Positions 33,070-42,467 are shown, numbered from the stretch's first letter. The stretch is DNA of 64,000 nt from JBAZLV01 sp041650055 (GCA_041650055.1 JBAZLV010000002.1:97824-161823); one strand, 5' to 3'. Notes: generated by a model not told the origin, from the letters alone. Numbers and translations: made by a program.

Positions 33070-36000
33070 TCTGTATGATACTCCTGGAGAGATTTTACAC
33101 GAATCGTGCCTTTTTTAATAGTCGCAATTCCACGTACGGCCGCTTTTGCAGCAGAAAGAGTCGTAAAATAAGGGATCCCTTTCATGAGAGTGGTACGCCG
33201 TATGGAATAGGAATCCTTCTGCGATTGTGAACCGGAAACCGTATTGATTACAAGATCAATCTGTAGATCAGTGATCTGATCCACAATATGCGGCCTGCCC
33301 TCGGCAACCTTATTCACTATTTCAACTGCGATGCCATGCCGTTGTAAATAAGCAGCCGTTCCCCGCGTTGCAACAAGTGAAAATTGCATTCCTTCAAGTG
33401 CCTTCGCTACTTCAACGAGATCGGCTTTATCTTTATCTTTCACGCTCAGGAACACTTTTCCATTTATCGGCATGGGATTATTGGCAGCAATCTGGGATTT
33501 GGCAAAGGCCATTCCGAAATCAGTATCAATTCCCATAACCTCGCCCGTAGATTTCATTTCAGGGCCAAGAAGCGTATCCACACCCGGGAATTTCGTGAAG
33601 GGAAAAACCGCTTCTTTGACCGCAATGTGTTTTAATTTCTTTGTGCTCGTAAAACCAAGCTCGTTTAGTGTCTTTCCTGCCATCAATCTTGCAGCAAGTT
33701 TTGCAAGCGGAATGCCGGTTGCCTTGCTTACGAACGGAACGGTTCTTGATGCCCGGGGATTTACTTCCAGTACATAAATCTTGCTGTCCTTTACCGCAAA
33801 TTGAATGTTCATGAGTCCAATCACGCGAAGAGCAAGAGCAAGCGCTTGCGTCTGGCGTTCGATTTCCTGAATAATATGAGCAGGCAGGGAAAACGGCGGA
33901 AGAGAACATGCAGAATCGCCAGAATGGACACCTGCTTCCTCAATATGTTCCATGATTCCCGCCACAACAACACGTTTCCCATCAGCAATTGCGTCAACAT
34001 CTATTTCAATAGCATCTTCCAGATATTTATCAACCAGGACCGGCCGCTCAGGCGAAGCCTTGACCGCACGAGTCATGTAATTGCGTACACTCTCCTCATC
34101 GTACACAATCTCCATGGCTCTGCCTCCCAGAACATACGAAGGTCTCACCATGACCGGATACCCGATCCGGTTTGCAATTTGCACAGCTTCATCCTGCGAT
34201 ACTGCAGTTCCACTCTCGGGCTGCAAGAGACCAAGCTTGTCCAAAAGTTCCTTGAACCGTTTACGATCCTCTGCGAGGTCGATGCTGTCGGGTGATGTCC
34301 CGAGAATCCTGACCCCTTCCTGCTCGAGCGGCACAGCAAGCTTCAAAGGAGTCTGCCCGCCGAATTGAACAATCACGCCTTCCGGATTCTCACGTTGTAT
34401 GATATGGAAAACATCCTCCAGTGTCAAGGGTTCGAAGTACAGCCGGTCTGAGGTATCATAGTCAGTACTCACGGTTTCAGGATTGCAATTCACCATGATG
34501 GCCTCATACCCATCGTCCTTGAGCGCGAACGCGGCATGGACGCAGCAATAATCGAATTCGATCCCCTGCCCGATCCGGTTCGGCCCACCACCGAGAATAA
34601 TGATTTTCTTGCGGTCTGTTGGACTGGCTTCAGATTCAGATACCGGTGCTCCGATCTGCTCCTTCTGAATCTTATAAAACGGTTTTTCATAGGTTGAATA
34701 CAGATAGGGAGTATGCGCTTCAAATTCAGCAGCACAGGTGTCCACTGTCTTGAAGACTGGCAGAATCCCGAGTTCAAGACGTTTTCGCCTGACTGCAGTT
34801 TCAGTCGTTCCCAGAAGTTGTGCAAGTCTGCGATCTGAGAAACCGAATTCTTTTGCTCTTCTGAGAGGATGATCGAGTTCAGAAGTGTGCTGCAGAATCA
34901 TTTGACCCGCGTCTTTGATATGTTGCTCTTCGTGAATGATCTGCTGTATTTGATACAGAAACCACCGGTCGATTTTCGAGATTGCAAAGATTTCTTCGAT
35001 ATCAATTCCCATTCTCAAAGCATCGGCAATATACCAGATTCGCTCCCAGTTCGGGACGCTGATCTTCTGGCGAACATCGACTACTCCCTTATTAAGGTCG
35101 CCATCCCGGTCGCGGCGCGATTCAAATCCATACCGATCGATTTCAAGAGAACGAAGCGCTTTTTGAAAAGCTTCCTTGAATGTTCTCCCGATTGCCATGG
35201 CCTCACCAACGGATTTCATCTGCGTCGTGAGCGTTGCATCAGCCTGGGGAAATTTCTCGAATGCAAATCGCGGGAATTTCACAACAACATAATCAATCGT
35301 GGGCTCGAACGACGCAGGAGTTGCCCGGGTAATATCATTCGTTATCTCGTTAAGTGTATATCCAACTGCAAGCTTTGCTGCTATTTTTGCAATTGCAAAC
35401 CCCGTTGCTTTTGATGCCAAAGCAGAGCTCCGGGACACTCGCGGATTCATCTCAACAACAACCATTCTGCCGTTGTTTGGGTTTATTGCAAATTGAATAT
35501 TCGAACCACCGGTATCCACCCCGATCTCACGTATGATGCGGAGAGATGCATTCCGCATAATCTGGTATTCTTTGTCCGAGAGCGTCTGAGCAGGAGCAAC
35601 CGTAATACTATCACCAGTATGCACGCCCATGGGATCGAGATTTTCAATGGAGCAGATGATCACGACATTGTCATGTGTGTCACGCATGACTTCGAGTTCA
35701 AACTCTTTCCATCCGACAACCGATTCTTCAATCAATACCTGATGGACGGGGCTCGCTTCCAAACCCAGGGTCATCAGCTCGGTAAATTCATCTCGGTTAT
35801 ACGCAATCCCGCCGCCTGTTCCTCCGAGTGTAAATGCCGGCCTGAGAATTGCGGGAAAGCCAACAATATCAAGAATGGAATATGCCTCTTCAAGAGTTGT
35901 GGCAAAACCGCTTTTCGGAACATCCAGCCCGATGCGTTCCATTGCCTTTTTAAAAAGCTCCCGGTCTTCTGCTTTTTTGATCGCAGGAAGTTTTGCTCCG

Positions 36001-36347
36001 ATCAGTTCTACGTTATATGTGTCGAGTACACCGGTTTCTGCCAAAGCAACCGCTGTATTCAGCGCGGTCTGACCACCCATGGTCGGCAATAGAGCATCCG
36101 GCCGCTCGCGTTCAATAATCTTTGCCACAATATCCGGCGTGATGGGTTCAATATACGTCCGGTGCGCCATCTCCGGATCAGTCATGATCGTGGCCGGGTT
36201 TGAATTCATCAGGACGATTTCGTACCCTTCTTCCCGAAGCGCCTTGCAAGCCTGAACCCCTGAATAGTCGAATTCACATGCCTGGCCGATGACAATAGGG
36301 CCGGAGCCAATGATCAGAATTTTTTTGATGTCAATACGCTTTGGCAT
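33066..36347 (-). CDS. carB: Carbamoyl-phosphate synthase large subunit
   Basis: 1093 residues, full length. Two ATP-grasp halves (GSGPIVIGQACEFDYSG at the start, GGGPNRIGQGIEFDYCC near residue 580), the oligomerisation domain, and the C-terminal MGS-like allosteric domain (about 950-1093). Forms carbamoyl phosphate for pyrimidine and arginine synthesis. ATG at 36347. Upstream lies a GC-rich hairpin and the radical SAM gene. Confidence 0.97.
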   Translation of the reverse strand: MPKRIDIKKILIIGSGPIVIGQACEFDYSGVQACKALREEGYEIVLMNSNPATIMTDPEMAHRTYIEPITPDIVAKIIERERPDALLPTMGGQTALNTAVALAETGVLDTYNVELIGAKLPAIKKAEDRELFKKAMERIGLDVPKSGFATTLEEAYSILDIVGFPAILRPAFTLGGTGGGIAYNRDEFTELMTLGLEASPVHQVLIEESVVGWKEFELEVMRDTHDNVVIICSIENLDPMGVHTGDSITVAPAQTLSDKEYQIMRNASLRIIREIGVDTGGSNIQFAINPNNGRMVVVEMNPRVSRSSALASKATGFAIAKIAAKLAVGYTLNEITNDITRATPASFEPTIDYVVVKFPRFAFEKFPQADATLTTQMKSVGEAMAIGRTFKEAFQKALRSLEIDRYGFESRRDRDGDLNKGVVDVRQKISVPNWERIWYIADALRMGIDIEEIFAISKIDRWFLYQIQQIIHEEQHIKDAGQMILQHTSELDHPLRRAKEFGFSDRRLAQLLGTTETAVRRKRLELGILPVFKTVDTCAAEFEAHTPYLYSTYEKPFYKIQKEQIGAPVSESEASPTDRKKIIILGGGPNRIGQGIEFDYCCVHAAFALKDDGYEAIMVNCNPETVSTDYDTSDRLYFEPLTLEDVFHIIQRENPEGVIVQFGGQTPLKLAVPLEQEGVRILGTSPDSIDLAEDRKRFKELLDKLGLLQPESGTAVSQDEAVQIANRIGYPVMVRPSYVLGGRAMEIVYDEESVRNYMTRAVKASPERPVLVDKYLEDAIEIDVDAIADGKRVVVAGIMEHIEEAGVHSGDSACSLPPFSLPAHIIQEIERQTQALALALRVIGLMNIQFAVKDSKIYVLEVNPRASRTVPFVSKATGIPLAKLAARLMAGKTLNELGFTSTKKLKHIAVKEAVFPFTKFPGVDTLLGPEMKSTGEVMGIDTDFGMAFAKSQIAANNPMPINGKVFLSVKDKDKADLVEVAKALEGMQFSLVATRGTAAYLQRHGIAVEIVNKVAEGRPHIVDQITDLQIDLVINTVSGSQSQKDSYSIRRTTLMKGIPYFTTLSAAKAAVRGIATIKKGTIRVKSLQEYHTE

Positions 36348-36399
36348 TTAAACCTCTTAAAATTTTTGATTCTCGTAATATTAAGTTTCGCTGCAGTGT

Positions 36400-36415
36400 C
36401 CCCCGCCAGCGGGGG
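36400..36415. repeat. Short palindrome (CCCCCGC/GCGGGGG)
   Basis: Perfect 7-bp inverted repeat with a two-base loop, CCCCCGC-CA-GCGGGGG, between carB and the radical SAM gene. Probably part of a dispersed GC-rich repeat family; no T-tract on the minus strand. Confidence 0.45.
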
Positions 36416-36428
36416 AGAAGACAAGGGA

Positions 36429-37328
36429 TCAATCAACAAGTTCCTGCATCCATCCATTCTCCAAACCATATTTCATCATGCACTGGTAGGCCTGTTCGTA
36501 TTCTTCGTGAGTAATCCTGCGCGATAATTCAGAAATGGATTGTGCCTTATATGCCGGAAAGTATTGGGACATGAGGCTGATGTACACATCTGTTGAAATC
36601 TCTTGCGCAAGGAATTTCATGATTTCTTCTGTTCCTGACAAACCATTTGGAAGAATTAAATGCCGTATGATGAGTCCCCGTTGTGCAATTTCCTGATCAT
36701 CCAGAACAAGATTGCCGACCTGTCTGAACATTTCTTTGATTGCAGCCTGATTAACCTCCGGGTAATGAGGAGCATGGGAATATTTTTTTGCGATTGTGTC
36801 ATCCGAATACCGCATGTCCGCAAGATAAATATCCACAATGCTGTCAAGCAACTGAAGCGACTCGAGCGATTCATACCCGCTTGTGTTATACACAATAGGA
36901 AGACGAAAGCCTTGACTTCGTGCTATCCCGAATGCCTTTAGAAACTGCGGCATCGTATGGGTGGGCGTCACGAGATTCAAATTATGACAGCCCTGATTCT
37001 GAAGCCAGAGCATATCAGCTGCAAGTTCATCCGAAGTTTTTTCATTCCCATTTCCCATCTGGCTAATCGGATAATTCTGGCAGTACACACAGCGTAGATT
37101 GCAATTTGCAAAGAATATCGTGCCGGAACCACGAGTCCCGGAAAGCGGAGGTTCCTCACCGTGATGCGCAGTGACGCTCGATACAACCGCATGCAAACCT
37201 GATCTGCATAATCCGGACTTCTCGTTCTTCAGCCTTTTTACACCGCAGGCATGCGGACAAACTCTGCATGATTTTAGAAGTTCATAGGCAGCGTCAATGC
37301 GCTTATGTAATTCGATATCGGAAACCAT
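36429..37328 (-). CDS. Radical SAM protein, PflA/PflX-like (COG1313 type)
   Basis: 299 residues. An N-terminal cysteine-rich region (CRVCPHACGVKR, later SGLC) precedes the radical SAM motif FFANCNLRCVYCQNYP near residue 85. This layout is that of the uncharacterised PflX/AmmeMemoRadiSam-like activase group. The glycyl-radical or other target is unknown. ATG at 37328 preferred; the TTG at 37349 lies in repeat sequence. It lies between carA and carB, which is unusual. Confidence 0.85.
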   Translation of the reverse strand: MVSDIELHKRIDAAYELLKSCRVCPHACGVKRLKNEKSGLCRSGLHAVVSSVTAHHGEEPPLSGTRGSGTIFFANCNLRCVYCQNYPISQMGNGNEKTSDELAADMLWLQNQGCHNLNLVTPTHTMPQFLKAFGIARSQGFRLPIVYNTSGYESLESLQLLDSIVDIYLADMRYSDDTIAKKYSHAPHYPEVNQAAIKEMFRQVGNLVLDDQEIAQRGLIIRHLILPNGLSGTEEIMKFLAQEISTDVYISLMSQYFPAYKAQSISELSRRITHEEYEQAYQCMMKYGLENGWMQELVD

Positions 37329-37334
37329 GAGGTT

Positions 37335-37448
37335 AAGTTCAAATGACAAAGATCAAAGTTCAAATCAAAAAACAAAATGACAACTCATAAATTTGGCATT
37401 ATCTTCTTGCAGTTTGATTTGAACTTTGGATTTTGACATTTGGCATTT
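37335..37448. repeat. AT-rich fold-back repeat between carA and the radical SAM gene
   Basis: AAGTTCAAATCAAAAAA near 37365 is the inverse of TTTGATTTGAACTTTGG near 37410, forming a hairpin of about 13 bp with a ~35-base loop. Same family as 8412-8588. Confidence 0.6.
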
Positions 37449-38567
37449 TTAATTTTTATGCTCCATCATCTCAATAAATCGTTTAAATAAATACCTGCTG
37501 TCATGTGGCCCGGGAGAAGCTTCCGGATGATATTGAACCGAGAAAGCAGGAAGCGTTTTATGCTGAAACCCTTCACAGGTCTTATCATTCAGATTCACAT
37601 GGGTCATCACAACCTGATTCTCAATTGTTTTCATATCAACGGCAAAACCATGATTTTCTGCTGCTATCTCTACATTCCTGGTTGCGAGATCCATGATCGG
37701 CTGGTTCGCGCCGTGATGACCAAACTTAAGCTTGTAGGTCCGTCCGCCAAGCGCAAGACCCAGAAGCTGCTGTCCGAGACAGATCCCGAATATCGGTTTT
37801 TTCCCGAGAAGCTTTTTAATGTTCTCGATTGCATACGTAACCGGTTCCGGATCTCCAGGACCATTTGAAAGGAAAACTCCGTCTGGCTTGAGAGCAAGAA
37901 CATCCTCCGCGCTCATAGTTGCCGGAACAACGGTAACGTCGCAGCCAGCATCAGTCAAAAGCCGAAGGATGTTTCGTTTGATTCCATAATCATAGGCAAC
38001 GACTTTATAGCGAGATGACTTCGCCTGCGCATATCCCGATTCTAGGTTCCAGCATCCTTCACTCCATGCATACGGTTGTTTACAGGTCACCTCTTTCACC
38101 AGATCAAAACCGCTCATCTTTGGCAACAACGCTGCTTTATTTGCCAGCTTTTTATGATCCAGTTCACGAGTGGAAATAATTCCCGGCTGAGCTCCATGAT
38201 CACGAAGATGTCGCGTAAGCGCGCGAGTATCGATTCCGTGAATCCCGACAATCCCATGTTCCTTCAGATACTGATGAAGCGACATTCGGGCTCTCCAGTT
38301 GCTCGGAATTTCCATGTGTTCTTTTACGATAAACCCTTCTGCGTAAGGTCGGGCTGATTCCACATCCTCGAGATTGACTCCATAATTTCCCATCTGGGTA
38401 TAGGTCATGGTCACGATCTGACCTTTATACGAAGGATCGGTCAATATCTCCTGATATCCAGTCATGCTGGTATTAAAAACAACCTCGCCCGATGTTTCAC
38501 CTTCAGCACCGAACGAATATCCTTCAAATACGAGTCCGTCTGCCAATGCAAGCAATGCTTTTTTCAT
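37449..38567 (-). CDS. carA: Carbamoyl-phosphate synthase small subunit
   Basis: 372 residues: N-terminal CPSase domain and C-terminal class I glutamine amidotransferase with the nucleophile in GICLGQQLLGLALGG and His/Glu in HPEASPGPHDS. Supplies ammonia to CarB. The second ATG (38567) is placed better after the AGAAGG site than the ATG at 38573. Confidence 0.95.
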   Translation of the reverse strand: MKKALLALADGLVFEGYSFGAEGETSGEVVFNTSMTGYQEILTDPSYKGQIVTMTYTQMGNYGVNLEDVESARPYAEGFIVKEHMEIPSNWRARMSLHQYLKEHGIVGIHGIDTRALTRHLRDHGAQPGIISTRELDHKKLANKAALLPKMSGFDLVKEVTCKQPYAWSEGCWNLESGYAQAKSSRYKVVAYDYGIKRNILRLLTDAGCDVTVVPATMSAEDVLALKPDGVFLSNGPGDPEPVTYAIENIKKLLGKKPIFGICLGQQLLGLALGGRTYKLKFGHHGANQPIMDLATRNVEIAAENHGFAVDMKTIENQVVMTHVNLNDKTCEGFQHKTLPAFSVQYHPEASPGPHDSRYLFKRFIEMMEHKN

Positions 38568-38607
38568 AATCATACCTTCTGGAATGTTATCAACCTCACT
38601 CTATAAT

Positions 38608-38634
38608 GTCATTCCCGCGAAAGCGGAAATCTAG
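38608..38634. repeat. Partial dispersed repeat (GTCATTCCCGCGAAAGCGG)
   Basis: GTCATTCCCGCGAAAGCGGAAATCTAG with a CCGC/GCGG hairpin, in the 66-base gap between pyrC and carA. It is the start of a very common bacterial intergenic repeat type. Confidence 0.45.
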
Positions 38635-38639
38635 GAAAT

Positions 38640-39920
38640 TCAGTCCTTGATGCTATCTGCAAAAACCGCCCCGCCTCTCATTGTGAATACTGCCTTTCCT
38701 GTCATATTCCATCCATTAAACGGCGTATTATGCGACTTTGATTTAAACTTCGATGCATCAACAACCCATTTTTTCTCAGGATCGATAATCGTAATATCTG
38801 CATCAGCACCCAGAGTTAATGTTCCTTTATGAAGACGAAGCACCTTTGCCGGATTGATCGTCATCTTTGCAATCATGTCAGAGCGGGAAAGGATTCGTTC
38901 TTCTACCAACTTCATAGCGAGCCCCAGGCAGGTTTCAAGCCCCACAATGCCAAACGGTGCTTTGGAAAAAGATTCTGCCTTTTCATATTCCGCATGAGGG
39001 GCATGATCAGTTGCTATAACATCGATCGTTCCATCCTTGAGCCCCTGCTTAATGGCAGCAACATCATTCGCGGTTCTGAGCGGCGGGTTCATTTTAGCCA
39101 GGGTTCCGTGATCAAGAACCGCCTCGTCAGTCAAGGTAAAATAATGAGGACAGGTCTCGGCCGTAATCGAGATACCGTTCGCTTTTGCATCACGAACCAG
39201 TTGAACAGAACCTTCTGTACTCACATGTGCTATATGCACCCGGCATCCAGTCAACTGCGCAAGAGCAATTTCACGGGCAACCATCGTCTCTTCTGCTTCA
39301 GCAGGTATTCCCTTTAGGCCAAGCTTCCGTGCAACAACGCCATCATGCATGACGCCGCCTGCAACCAACCCCGTATCTTCACAATGAGAAATAATTAAGA
39401 GCCCTAATTTCAGCGCTTCCCTCATGGCATGCTGCATCATGTCAGAATCCATGACCGGTTTCCCGTCATCTGAGAACCCAACGCAACCAGCTTGATGAAG
39501 CGCCTGCAAATCCGCAAGTTCTTTCCCAAGTGATCCTTTGGTAATTGCACCGATCGGAAAAACATGAACAGAACCTTCCTGTGCCTTATCATGAATAAAT
39601 CGGGTAACTGAGGGATCATCGTTCACCGGGTTCGTGTTCGGCATACAACATACGGATGTAAATCCGCCTGTTTGTGCAGCGGCCATGCCCGTTGTTATTG
39701 TTTCTTTGTATTCAAACCCAGGCTCACGAAGATGCACGTGCATATCAATAAGCCCGGGAACAATCCACTTACCCGAAACATCAATGACTTTTGCATTGAA
39801 TGACTGATCGCCCGGCTTGATAAACTGCGCAATTTTCCCCTCTGCAATCAGAAGGTCAAGCCGCTCTTCAATCATATTGGCCGGATCGATCACGAAACCG
39901 TTTTTGAGGAGGATGTTCAT
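38640..39920 (-). CDS. pyrC: Dihydroorotase
   Basis: 426 residues, class I dihydroorotase: metal ligands DMHVHLREPG near residue 60, FTSVCCMPNTNP, ISHCEDTGL, VHIAHVST and the catalytic ATDHAPH near residue 305. Interconverts carbamoyl-aspartate and dihydroorotate. The ATG at 39920 overlaps the pyrR stop (ATGA). The usual pyrB (aspartate transcarbamylase) that precedes class I pyrC is missing here. Confidence 0.96.
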   Translation of the reverse strand: MNILLKNGFVIDPANMIEERLDLLIAEGKIAQFIKPGDQSFNAKVIDVSGKWIVPGLIDMHVHLREPGFEYKETITTGMAAAQTGGFTSVCCMPNTNPVNDDPSVTRFIHDKAQEGSVHVFPIGAITKGSLGKELADLQALHQAGCVGFSDDGKPVMDSDMMQHAMREALKLGLLIISHCEDTGLVAGGVMHDGVVARKLGLKGIPAEAEETMVAREIALAQLTGCRVHIAHVSTEGSVQLVRDAKANGISITAETCPHYFTLTDEAVLDHGTLAKMNPPLRTANDVAAIKQGLKDGTIDVIATDHAPHAEYEKAESFSKAPFGIVGLETCLGLAMKLVEERILSRSDMIAKMTINPAKVLRLHKGTLTLGADADITIIDPEKKWVVDASKFKSKSHNTPFNGWNMTGKAVFTMRGGAVFADSIKD

Positions 39921-40465
39921 TTTTCACCTACTTCCATAATCACGACCTTATCTTCATATCCCTCTTCAGCGAGCATCACCTTGATCTTTTCCTTTGTTGA
40001 CGTCGGTATATTTTTCCCAACGAAATCCGCTCGAATTGGCAACTCCCGGTGTCCCCGGTCAATAAGAATCGCCAATTGAATTCGCTGCGGTCTGCCGAAG
40101 TCCATAATACCGTCAAGCGCAGCTCGGATCGTTCTTCCCGTGAAAAGAACGTCATCCACAAGAACAAGGATTTTGTCTGTTACATCAAAGGGAATATCTG
40201 TTTTTTTTGTATCGAGAGGTTTATGCGTTGCAAGATCGTCTCGATATTTTGTAATATCAAGAAAGCCCACTGAAGGCAAGATACCTTCAATGTCATTGAT
40301 ACGGGAAGCGATCCTTCTGGCAAGATGAATGCCGCCTCGTTGAATACCAACAATAATCAGATTTTTTGGGCCTTTGTTTTTTTCCAGAATCTCATGAGCA
40401 ATCCGGGTAAGCACCCGATCGATTCCGGCCTTGTCAAGAACAGTTGCTTTTTCTTTTAAATGCAT
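39917..40465 (-). CDS. pyrR: Bifunctional pyr operon attenuator / uracil phosphoribosyltransferase PyrR
   Basis: 182 residues, PRTase fold: IVGIQRGGIHLARRI near residue 38 and the PRPP loop LVLVDDVLFTGRTIRAAL near residue 100. Binds the pyr leader RNA when UMP is high and favours termination. Its target RNA motif and hairpin are visible just upstream (40530-40614), so the regulation is autogenous. GAGGG site before the ATG. Confidence 0.95.
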   Translation of the reverse strand: MHLKEKATVLDKAGIDRVLTRIAHEILEKNKGPKNLIIVGIQRGGIHLARRIASRINDIEGILPSVGFLDITKYRDDLATHKPLDTKKTDIPFDVTDKILVLVDDVLFTGRTIRAALDGIMDFGRPQRIQLAILIDRGHRELPIRADFVGKNIPTSTKEKIKVMLAEEGYEDKVVIMEVGEK

Positions 40466-40529
40466 GGAATATCCCTCATAAGTTCATCTATTACCTGAAA
40501 GTTTTGTAATCAAGTTTCAACAGACACAA

Positions 40530-40562
40530 AAAAAACCTTCATCCAAATGGAGAAGGTTTTTT
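40530..40562 (-). terminator. Attenuator hairpin of the pyr operon
   Basis: On the minus strand: AAAAAACCTTC (40562-40552), CTCCATTTGGAT-type inner stem, GAAGGTTTTTT (40540-40530). The stem is extended by TCC/GGA with a bulge, and the downstream arm ends in eight Ts. It sits between the PyrR site and pyrR, as expected for transcription attenuation. Confidence 0.8.
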
Positions 40563-40596
40563 GATTGTCGTACGGTATTATTCATGCATGCCCTTT

Positions 40597-40614
40597 CTGG
40601 CCTCTCGGGACCAG
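40597..40614 (-). promoter_or_regulatory. PyrR RNA-binding loop
   Basis: Minus-strand CTGGTCCCGAGAGGCCAG followed by AAAGGG. The CTGG/CCAG stem encloses the conserved UCCnGAGAGG loop seen in Bacillus-type PyrR targets (from memory of that consensus). It is about 35 bases after the transcription start and 35 bases before the terminator hairpin. Confidence 0.8.
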
Positions 40615-40658
40615 ATTTAAAGAGGAATAATTGCTCGTTATGTTAACTAAACGCTTGT

Positions 40659-40687
40659 ACAATACACTGCATTACAGGGAGTGTCAA
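40659..40687 (-). promoter_or_regulatory. Sigma-70 promoter of the pyr operon
   Basis: Minus strand TTGACA (40687-40682), 17-base spacer, TATTGT (40664-40659); start near 40652, giving a leader of about 187 bases to pyrR. Confidence 0.8.
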
Positions 40688-40709
40688 GAATTTTTTGATC
40701 GACGTAAGC

Positions 40710-41285
40710 CTAACTATGCATTTTTTTCAGCAGCCATGCCATGTTCTTGCCCAGATCTTTCATGGTTTTGATCCCTTCTTCATCCTGATTTACTTCTCCC
40801 GGCTGACGACCAATCCCGATATTCCAATAGCTTGATCCTGGTATAATCATCTCACTGATGGTAAAGAAATAATTGAGTGAATTAAACGCATGAATGGCCC
40901 CTGCACGCCGCACAGCGACAATGCCCGCTCCTGCCTTTCGTTTGAACAAGCCATTATTCGCCCGGCCGACCATGCCACACCGTTCGATCAATGCCTTCAT
41001 ACTGGCGGAAATATCAGCAAAATAGGTTGGAGAACCAAGCAGAATTCCCTGTGACTCATCCATTTTACGAATGCATTCATTAATGATGTCTTGCGTTATG
41101 GCACATTGTTTGTTCTTTTTTTCAAAACAAACATAGCAGGCACGGCAGCCTTGAATCGGTTTTCCTGCAAGATTAATCAATTCTGTTTCAAATCCAGCAT
41201 CGTTCAATTCATTCAGGGCAGTTTGCAAAAGAATTGATGTATTCCCCTCACTACGTGCGCTTCCGTTAAAAGCAACTACTTTCAT
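40710..41285 (-). CDS. NADPH-dependent FMN reductase-like iron-sulfur flavoprotein
   Basis: 191 residues, flavodoxin-like fold (VVAFNGSARSEGNTSILL start, LGSPTYFADISASMKALIER). The cysteine cluster CRACYVCFEKKNKQC near residue 48 has the compact CxxCxxCx(5-7)C spacing of anaerobe iron-sulfur flavoproteins, so it probably binds FMN and 4Fe-4S and carries electrons or reduces oxygen/peroxide. ATG at 41285 with AAGGAGG. It follows the HD-GYP gene by 18 bases. Confidence 0.88.
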   Translation of the reverse strand: MKVVAFNGSARSEGNTSILLQTALNELNDAGFETELINLAGKPIQGCRACYVCFEKKNKQCAITQDIINECIRKMDESQGILLGSPTYFADISASMKALIERCGMVGRANNGLFKRKAGAGIVAVRRAGAIHAFNSLNYFFTISEMIIPGSSYWNIGIGRQPGEVNQDEEGIKTMKDLGKNMAWLLKKMHS

Positions 41286-41303
41286 ACAGCCTCCTTATGG
41301 CAA

Positions 41304-42467
41304 TTATCGTTTTATCATTTTAAGAAATCGCTCCACAAACACAGGGTTAAATATGGTTCCGCTTCCCTTGCGAAAATAAGCCTCGATTTTTTCAGGAGCA
41401 ACCGGCTCCTGGTAGGATCTCCGGGTTCGCATGGCGTCAAAAACATCTGCAATCGTAATCAACTGGCTTGTTACATTCGGAGTCCAGCCTGCTTTGATGG
41501 AGGGATAGCCGCTCCCATCGAATTTCTTGTGATGTTCCAATGCCGCAAGCACGGCAAGCTTTGGAATTCCCTCAAGTCCCATAAGATACCGGGCTCCCTT
41601 GACGGTATGGGACTCCATAATTTTTCGTTCTTCATTCGTGAGAATTCCCGGCTTGGTGAGAATGGATTCAGGAACAAATATTTTCCCGATATCATGGAGC
41701 AATGATGCAATGCCCATCGCATGCAGATGCTCCCCGGTAAATCCCATGTTTTCAGCCTGGCTCATGGTAAGAATACAGACATTCGTGGCATGGGTAAAGG
41801 TATATTCATTCACGGATTTCAGGGAGGCAAGAAGACTTAACGGATTGATCTCCTGGCGAAATCCTTTGATAAACCCTTTCACCATGTCGTCCAATCCCCG
41901 CACATCGATCTGGCGATGTTTTTTTGCTGAGAGATAGAACTCTTTGAGTCCATCGAGTTCTGTTTGCGTGAGTGCAAGCAGCTCCTGGATAATCTCGGGA
42001 GAAGCAGAAGTTCCCGTTCCGGGTTTCCCGTTGGTTGCCTCTCCGGTTTCTGGGCTGTCAGCTGTTTTGACTCTCAGTTCGATTTTCCCAAGCTTGATAC
42101 CGGGACTCGATTGAAGCGTATCAACCTGGACAGAAGCAAGATCGCGTATCAATTTTTCAAGCTCCGGCCTCGTCACATTCGGGAAAAATGAAAGCCGTTC
42201 AAACGACTTTTTTTTCATGATCTTGGCAAATTGCGAAATGAAAAAACTATTGGGAAGCGGACGGTTTGCTCCAACTAAATCCTCGCCAACGAGTAGAATC
42301 GTTACCTCTGGCTGCGTAGCAAGAATATCTTTGATAACACTGAATGCCTTATCAAGGAATTGTGCGACCTGCGGATGGCCGGGAGAATATAAGGCCATGT
42401 TGGTAACTGCGCTCGTCAATTGAGCAATCACTAGACACAGGCGTGTATGGAGGTCAGGTACGGTCAT
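41304..42467 (-). CDS. HD-GYP domain c-di-GMP phosphodiesterase with a sensor-like N terminus
   Basis: 387 residues. Residues 1-130 share a pattern (LYSPGHPQVAQFLDKAF, LVGEDLVGANRPLP) with the N terminus of the HEAT-repeat protein encoded just upstream. Residues ~200-387 are HD-GYP: LLHDIGKIFVPESI and HHKKFDGSGYP. It should hydrolyse c-di-GMP. ATG at 42467; the frame extends to 42551 but overlaps the upstream gene. The start lies inside the 3' end of the HEAT gene. Confidence 0.88.
   Translation of the reverse strand: MTVPDLHTRLCLVIAQLTSAVTNMALYSPGHPQVAQFLDKAFSVIKDILATQPEVTILLVGEDLVGANRPLPNSFFISQFAKIMKKKSFERLSFFPNVTRPELEKLIRDLASVQVDTLQSSPGIKLGKIELRVKTADSPETGEATNGKPGTGTSASPEIIQELLALTQTELDGLKEFYLSAKKHRQIDVRGLDDMVKGFIKGFRQEINPLSLLASLKSVNEYTFTHATNVCILTMSQAENMGFTGEHLHAMGIASLLHDIGKIFVPESILTKPGILTNEERKIMESHTVKGARYLMGLEGIPKLAVLAALEHHKKFDGSGYPSIKAGWTPNVTSQLITIADVFDAMRTRRSYQEPVAPEKIEAYFRKGSGTIFNPVFVERFLKMIKR

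Noticed and set aside
33801..35414. Several long plus-strand frames (164 and 181 codons)
   Set aside because: Antisense shadows of carB.
35493..36092. 199-codon open frame on the plus strand
   Set aside because: Lies fully antisense to carB, whose protein is strongly conserved; no ribosome site and no recognisable protein.
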